Assembly (NCBI GenBank): GCA_030323885.1
Contig: CM059187.1
Span: 90,721,121-90,785,120 of the forward strand
Direction of reading: 5' to 3'
Length of the DNA stretch: 64,000 bases
From: Branchipolynoe longqiensis
Lineage: Eukaryota; Annelida; Polychaeta; Phyllodocida; Polynoidae
Part shown: positions 25,097 to 31,000 of the stretch, one piece after another
Position numbering within the stretch: the first letter of the stretch is position 1
Layout: the number at the start of each line of letters is the position of its first letter
The notes under the pieces: model-generated
Databases searched by the model: none
What the model saw: only the letters and a program-made list of their open reading frames with translations
What the model was told of the DNA's origin: nothing
Translations under genes and position numbers: made by a program

Positions 25097-28000
25097 TGTA
25101 TGTATGTATGTATGTATTTATGTATGTATGTATCTATGTATGTATCTATGTGCCTGTCTGCATGCCTATCTGTTTATTTGCCTCCCCGCCCCACTCCTCT
25201 TCCTCCCTCTGATTGCAGTGCCTCACATGTCAAACCAATGACTTGTACAGACATCACATGGGCGCCACAGAGCGTTATCTCGGCCGACCGGCAAGCCCTA
25301 TTGCCGGCAGTGAAGATTATCAATGCAATGTGCTCCTTGTCAGGCGCCCTACCGTCGTCATCGTCCACCCCGGCAAGCTCTTTCAGCTTCTGAACGACGG
25401 TGTCTTCCTTGATGGTCTCATCGAAGCTGAGAAACGCTTCCACCAGCGCCTTGCTGAGGTCGTTTGCCTTGTATGCCTCCAAGTTCTTCAAGAAATCCGG
25501 GAAATGCTCGGCTGTATACTGAGCCACCTCAGCGCCTGCCATCACAAAATGCACATCAATCTTTATTAATTAAAATTGAACAACCAACCCACAACAATAT
25601 TTTTAATTATATATATATATATTTTTTGTTTTTGTTGTTTTTGTTTTTAAAAGAAGGAACAAAAAAGGCTGATTTGGCACATGTCAGTGCCATTCAAAGT
25701 GTTAATAACAAAATTCATGTATTTGTTTCAAATGTAGTACATGGTTCCCACTCTTAATAAGGTTTGTCTAAAAATCAAGGCATTGAGAGATCTTTTGCTT
25801 AGGATCAAATACAGAAATCCTACAGCCATCCTTATGAAATATTGCATGCTGCAACCCTGCGAAGAAGCTAGAATCATCTACTGATCATCCAAAGTTAATG
25901 AATCGTGGAGAATTCAGCAACAAAGGGTCACAAAGTCATATATATATTTGAAAACTAAGATTACAAAATTAAAACATGATTTCAAATTTTCACCCAACTA
26001 TATTTTCATGAACAAGATAAACTTAGTTGCCAATGGCTGATTCCATAAGAGTGTGTGTGAAAAAAAGCAATGACAAGTCATTTAATGGAGGTACTCCAAA
26101 CAAAAGACTGGGTGCTGATGTTGACTGACCACTGGAAAAATAGGCACATTTGCTCTCAGAGTACCCCTTTTGAACATTGATTGCTGTGAGTAAGTAGGTC
26201 AAAGCTAAAAAAAAAAAACTACTTTCAATGCAAAGTAGAGGTCACTAGCTTTACATTTGTATCCATTATGGCTGACTTCTGGCAGGACAAGTAAAAGAAA
26301 CAGAGGTTTGACAACTTTGGAACCATTGCAAAATGGACTTTTACTAAATATTTTTCATGAAAAAAATACTACTACATAGAACGATTCTCTACAAAACGGT
26401 GTGGATTGCTAAGGACAATTAGGCACTCTTCGTAATCGAAAAATGTGTAATGGTTGATGTCAAATTGCTTTCTTTAAACAATTTATTTGTAAGACCTAGA
26501 ATGTATACTAGAAATAATATGCATAACAAACAACGTGATTAAACTGTAATTTGCTTTCAGCAGATGGCCTCAGAAATCAGGATTTAAGCAGTTGCAAAAT
26601 CATGGAAAATTTGTGCAATATTAAGGACAAAGATTAAATCATAAAATAATCGTAACTCAGGGACAAATGGGCCGATTTACTTTCGTTATATATATTTGTA
26701 ATCGGAATGACAATCTTTCTAATGGTACCATTTATAAATTAACTGATGAAAAGAAAAGAAAATCAGTTTGGAGTACCTACTTAATGCCGAGTATAACTGA
26801 TAGTAGGTACCGGCAGCGGCATGAAAAAGTGCAGGAATTGTGCTTGTTTTCATCAATATTCACAATTGACTTTGATGAAATTGCATAACCGAGAGGATCA
26901 ACATATGTTCTACCCGATGTTATTGTTGGATTGAATATATAGTAAGTTTGTATTTAAGTAAAATCCATTTGTATGATGAGTGTATTTAGTGAATATTCCT
27001 TCATTACTGGTGTCAATGAAAACTACTCTGAAAACAGGGTATCTTTAATGGGCTCCAAAGGTCTGGGGGAAAAAGGGTGTTACACTGTTATGAATAGGTG
27101 AACTATTTATCATTTATTCAGGCTTGTTGCAGTTTTCCAAGAAAATACCATGCTTTGAAAATGGCTATTTGGCCAAATCAGAATGATTTTTTTGCTTATG
27201 AATTGCACTTTTTGACATTGTCTTTTTAAAGATCTGCTTGACTAATTGATTTAGCAATTGACAATTTAAATTCCTTTATATATGGAGAATGGAAATTGGT
27301 TAGCAGAACTCCCCTCACATCCTTCCACTTTTTATTATATTTGGTCAAAGTTCCACTTTTAATCCAAAATTAATACATTTTTATATATTTAATCTTAAAG
27401 AATTATTGTCTCAAGAACAATAATATATATATTATTGCCTAACTCGCTTTGGATTTGGGGTTGTAATTTCAACGTCTACAGGAAGGAATACAAATATTGC
27501 ACCATAGGAATATTTTTTTATTTCGCTGCCGGTACCTACCGATAGGTGGCACTTTGAATATATTCAATGAGGCACTGCTCACTCAAATGCTAAATGGCAT
27601 GTCATGTTTTCATTGTACAACGCCTTGCAGTGGATCTTGCTAGTGATGGCGCTTTATTAAATAAATATATATAGTACTAGTACTACATTGATTCTGCTGA
27701 CTTACCTCCATGTCCATCATAACAGGCGAAAAGCGATGTATTGGTTTCTGTATCAAAATGTGGGCAACAATTGTGAGCATCCTGTGGAAGAGATGGAATA
27801 GAGATATATGCCAGATTAAGATAAATAAATTGGAAAACGACACCGATATGTATTTAGTCAACAATGAAAGTTTATGTTAAAAATGACAGCAAGTTATAAA
27901 ATAATAATAATCATATAATATACAAATGCACGAGTAATGGAAATAACTGCTTCAGAGTATGTGCATTTTGCGTGTGGGGAGCGGTTACTATTACTTATTA

Positions 28001-31000
28001 GTATATTAGTTTTTCTGAACGAATTCTTGAAGCACTGAAAAGAAATCTGCAATATTTAATCAAGGACACCTTGGAGTAAGATTAAGAATTATTTATAAAG
28101 TCGAGTGTGATTTTCAGCATCAAATTCTCATTCAGGGATGAAAGTGGTCTCCAGGGAAAAAAAGCGGAAATGCTGATATTCTCCCATTGGTTTAGCATTG
28201 TCAGGGAATCGCGGAAAAATACCGGAAGTCGGGTCTCAACTAGATTGTTGTGATTGCATTATCGCCCATATCTAACAGTTTCTTGCTTAGGTTTTATGTT
28301 CTAACTACATCTAAGGCCATATAAGAACGGGATTCGAACCACCCAACTGTTGTTATATAGATCCCATCTTTTCGAATTTTGTTTAACGTTAATCGGTGGA
28401 CATAAGAAATCCCGGAAATCCGCGAAAGTCTTTCATCTCTGCTTATTGGAGGTAAGGATATGAATCTCCTAAAACTTTATATGTATATATATTTATGGAC
28501 ACATTGGTCATGTTCTTTTTTTTTTGGGGGGGGGGGGGGAAATCGATGCAGAGGTATTTGTGTTTAGCCACTTAAAAAAAAAAAAAAGAGGCATTGACAA
28601 ATTCTGCTTCTGTGCAGACCCCACTTTGGCAGAATACATTGTTTCGCTGTAGGGCACATCAGGAAGAGGAGACGGTCACACATGCAACGGTTTTCCACTG
28701 TCAAACATGAAAAGAATTGGTCTTTTTTCTCAGTTTAAAAACGTCATAACTTTACTAATATTGATCATATAAAGATTAAATTGGTACCATATTAATATTA
28801 TCTTTAAGACCTTTTCATTGATGTAAATACAACTAGAATCCCCGAACTTCAAAATATGTTGACACATACAGGTCTACACTACGTAGGTGTGTGTGAAAAC
28901 CGACCTCCGCCGTATTTATTGTTCTACTGCGGAGTGCATCAGGAAGAGGGGACACCCCTTTTCTGTCTTTTCATATGTATATTTTGAGGTATTCCCCTAG
29001 TACAATAACACTGATGATGTAGATGGGTCACTCTCCTGAAAACTGGCCAGATGTGTCACATGGAGAGTTAAAATCTAATATTTGAATTTTAAACATTTTT
29101 TGGTTTGCAAATGAAAGCTGGAACTCTTCCCTTTACATCTATGTACTTCCATTCCACCCTCTCCCATTCCCTCTCTTCCATTCCCCTGTCTTCCATTCCC
29201 CCTCTCCCATTCCCCATCTTCCATTCTCTCTTCCCTTCCCCTCTTCCATTCCCCTCTCTTGTTTGGTTGTGTTTGGGTTTGGTTGTGTGTGGTTTGGTGG
29301 TTGTTGGTTTGGTTGTTTGTGGTTGTTGGTTGTTGTTGGTTTGGTTGTTGATTGTTTGTGGCTGGTTGTTGGTGGTGGTTTGGTTGTTGTTGGTTTGGTT
29401 GGTTGTTGGTTTGGTTGTTGGTGGTTTGTTTGGTTTTTGGTGGTTGGTTGGTTGTTGGTGGTTTGGTTGTTGGTGGTTTGGTTGTTTGTGGTTGTTGGTT
29501 GGTTGTTGGTTGGTTGGTGGTGGTTTGGTGGTTTTGCATATTACGCCGAGAATTTTGACGTGTCAAATTTATTTTCACGTTGTCTCTAAATGACCTTTTA
29601 TTCAATTCCAGATGATGTCTGCTTAGCCGGTCAGTGTTGTACGACATTTGAAAGGCATTTTACTAAGCCATTAAAGTCTTCAGATGCAAAAATCAGAGGC
29701 AAGACTGCCGGGAATGTGCATGTTAACTATCAGAATGTGAAACTTTAGCATTTTTTCTTCCTAAAAATAGTCATACAATGACTACAACTGGAATCGCAAC
29801 TCTAGAATCTGGCGGCCGAAAATTTGTGTCAGGCAGTTTTGACTGGATTCTCTAGGTCAGAATGTTATGGCTGGGGTGAGTGAGTCATCACACAGCCTAT
29901 TATGCATCATCACAATGCATCTGATCATCACCCAATATTTATGAAAATTGGTCAATACATAGAAAACAGGTATACGAAAATGAATATGGTAGATTAAAAA
30001 ATTTATATCCTCAAATAATAATAAATATTCATGATTATCGGCCGGAGCGAAAGTCGGGTAAATACTGTGATGTGCACATGCCTAATACTCATTGGATAAT
30101 AGGAGTACAGCTTAGCGGATTGCACCAATGTAAAGAGCTCATGTTATTCTATAAACAACTCACGATTCTACGGACGCTAAACAGACATGGAGGTGGGAGT
30201 GATTGTATTATGGTTGCCATGGAAACCTACATTTTCCTGCGATCTATTTTTTTTATATAAGTTTTGATAAGCTGGGGGTGATTTGGAGTACGAAGAAGAA
30301 CCTTGGTGTGAAGTTTGATCAGGATGTGATCATTAATAAAGAAACTACAAAGAAATGTTATAATTAGTCTATTTGACAGCCCTAAATAAGGCACTTCTCT
30401 AGTGCATTAGCTAACACAAAAAAATCTTAAATTCAACAAACTTCAAATGCACATATCTCATTCAATTTTTGGAATATCTTAAAAATTCAAAAAGCATATT
30501 GCTTTTGATTCATTGAAGCTTCCAATGAAATTATAATTTGAATGTTTGGAATAATTTGAAAATTTTACTGGGGTACCTAACAATGTGGCATGGGTCACAG
30601 TTTATTATAATGGTGAATCCAGATTAAATTTAACAATTAAGCCGACATTAGAAATGCAATAACTTTCTCCCCTATTAAGATATTTTCAAACTTACAACAG
30701 ATTTGAGTTTGTCAAGATCTGCTGAAAGAGCCTAGATTATACTGTTTGTTGTGTTTTGAAATTTTAGCTGATCTACCTACCTTAGGCTTAACTTAAAATT
30801 CTTTTTCACACAGTCACGACAGTGACATACTTACACTATAGAGGGGGTGTAATGACGTCACGAGGCAACTTCCGGTGGCCATATTGGATTACATATGCAA
30901 GGCTTGGAAGTGCTTAGATTGTGTTTATTTACCGATTTGTTGGTTTATTTGTCACTGTTTTGAGCAGTTTGGCCTCAAAAGTTGGGGGGAAAGGGTTTTT

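Noticed and set aside
24806..25393. 195-codon frame rich in MYVCMYVC
   Set aside because: Artefact of the (GTAT)n microsatellite; three frames are equally open.
29075..29647. 190-codon Asn/Gln/Pro/Thr-rich minus frame
   Set aside because: Translation of the TTGGTTG minisatellite; lies in PPM1G intron 1.
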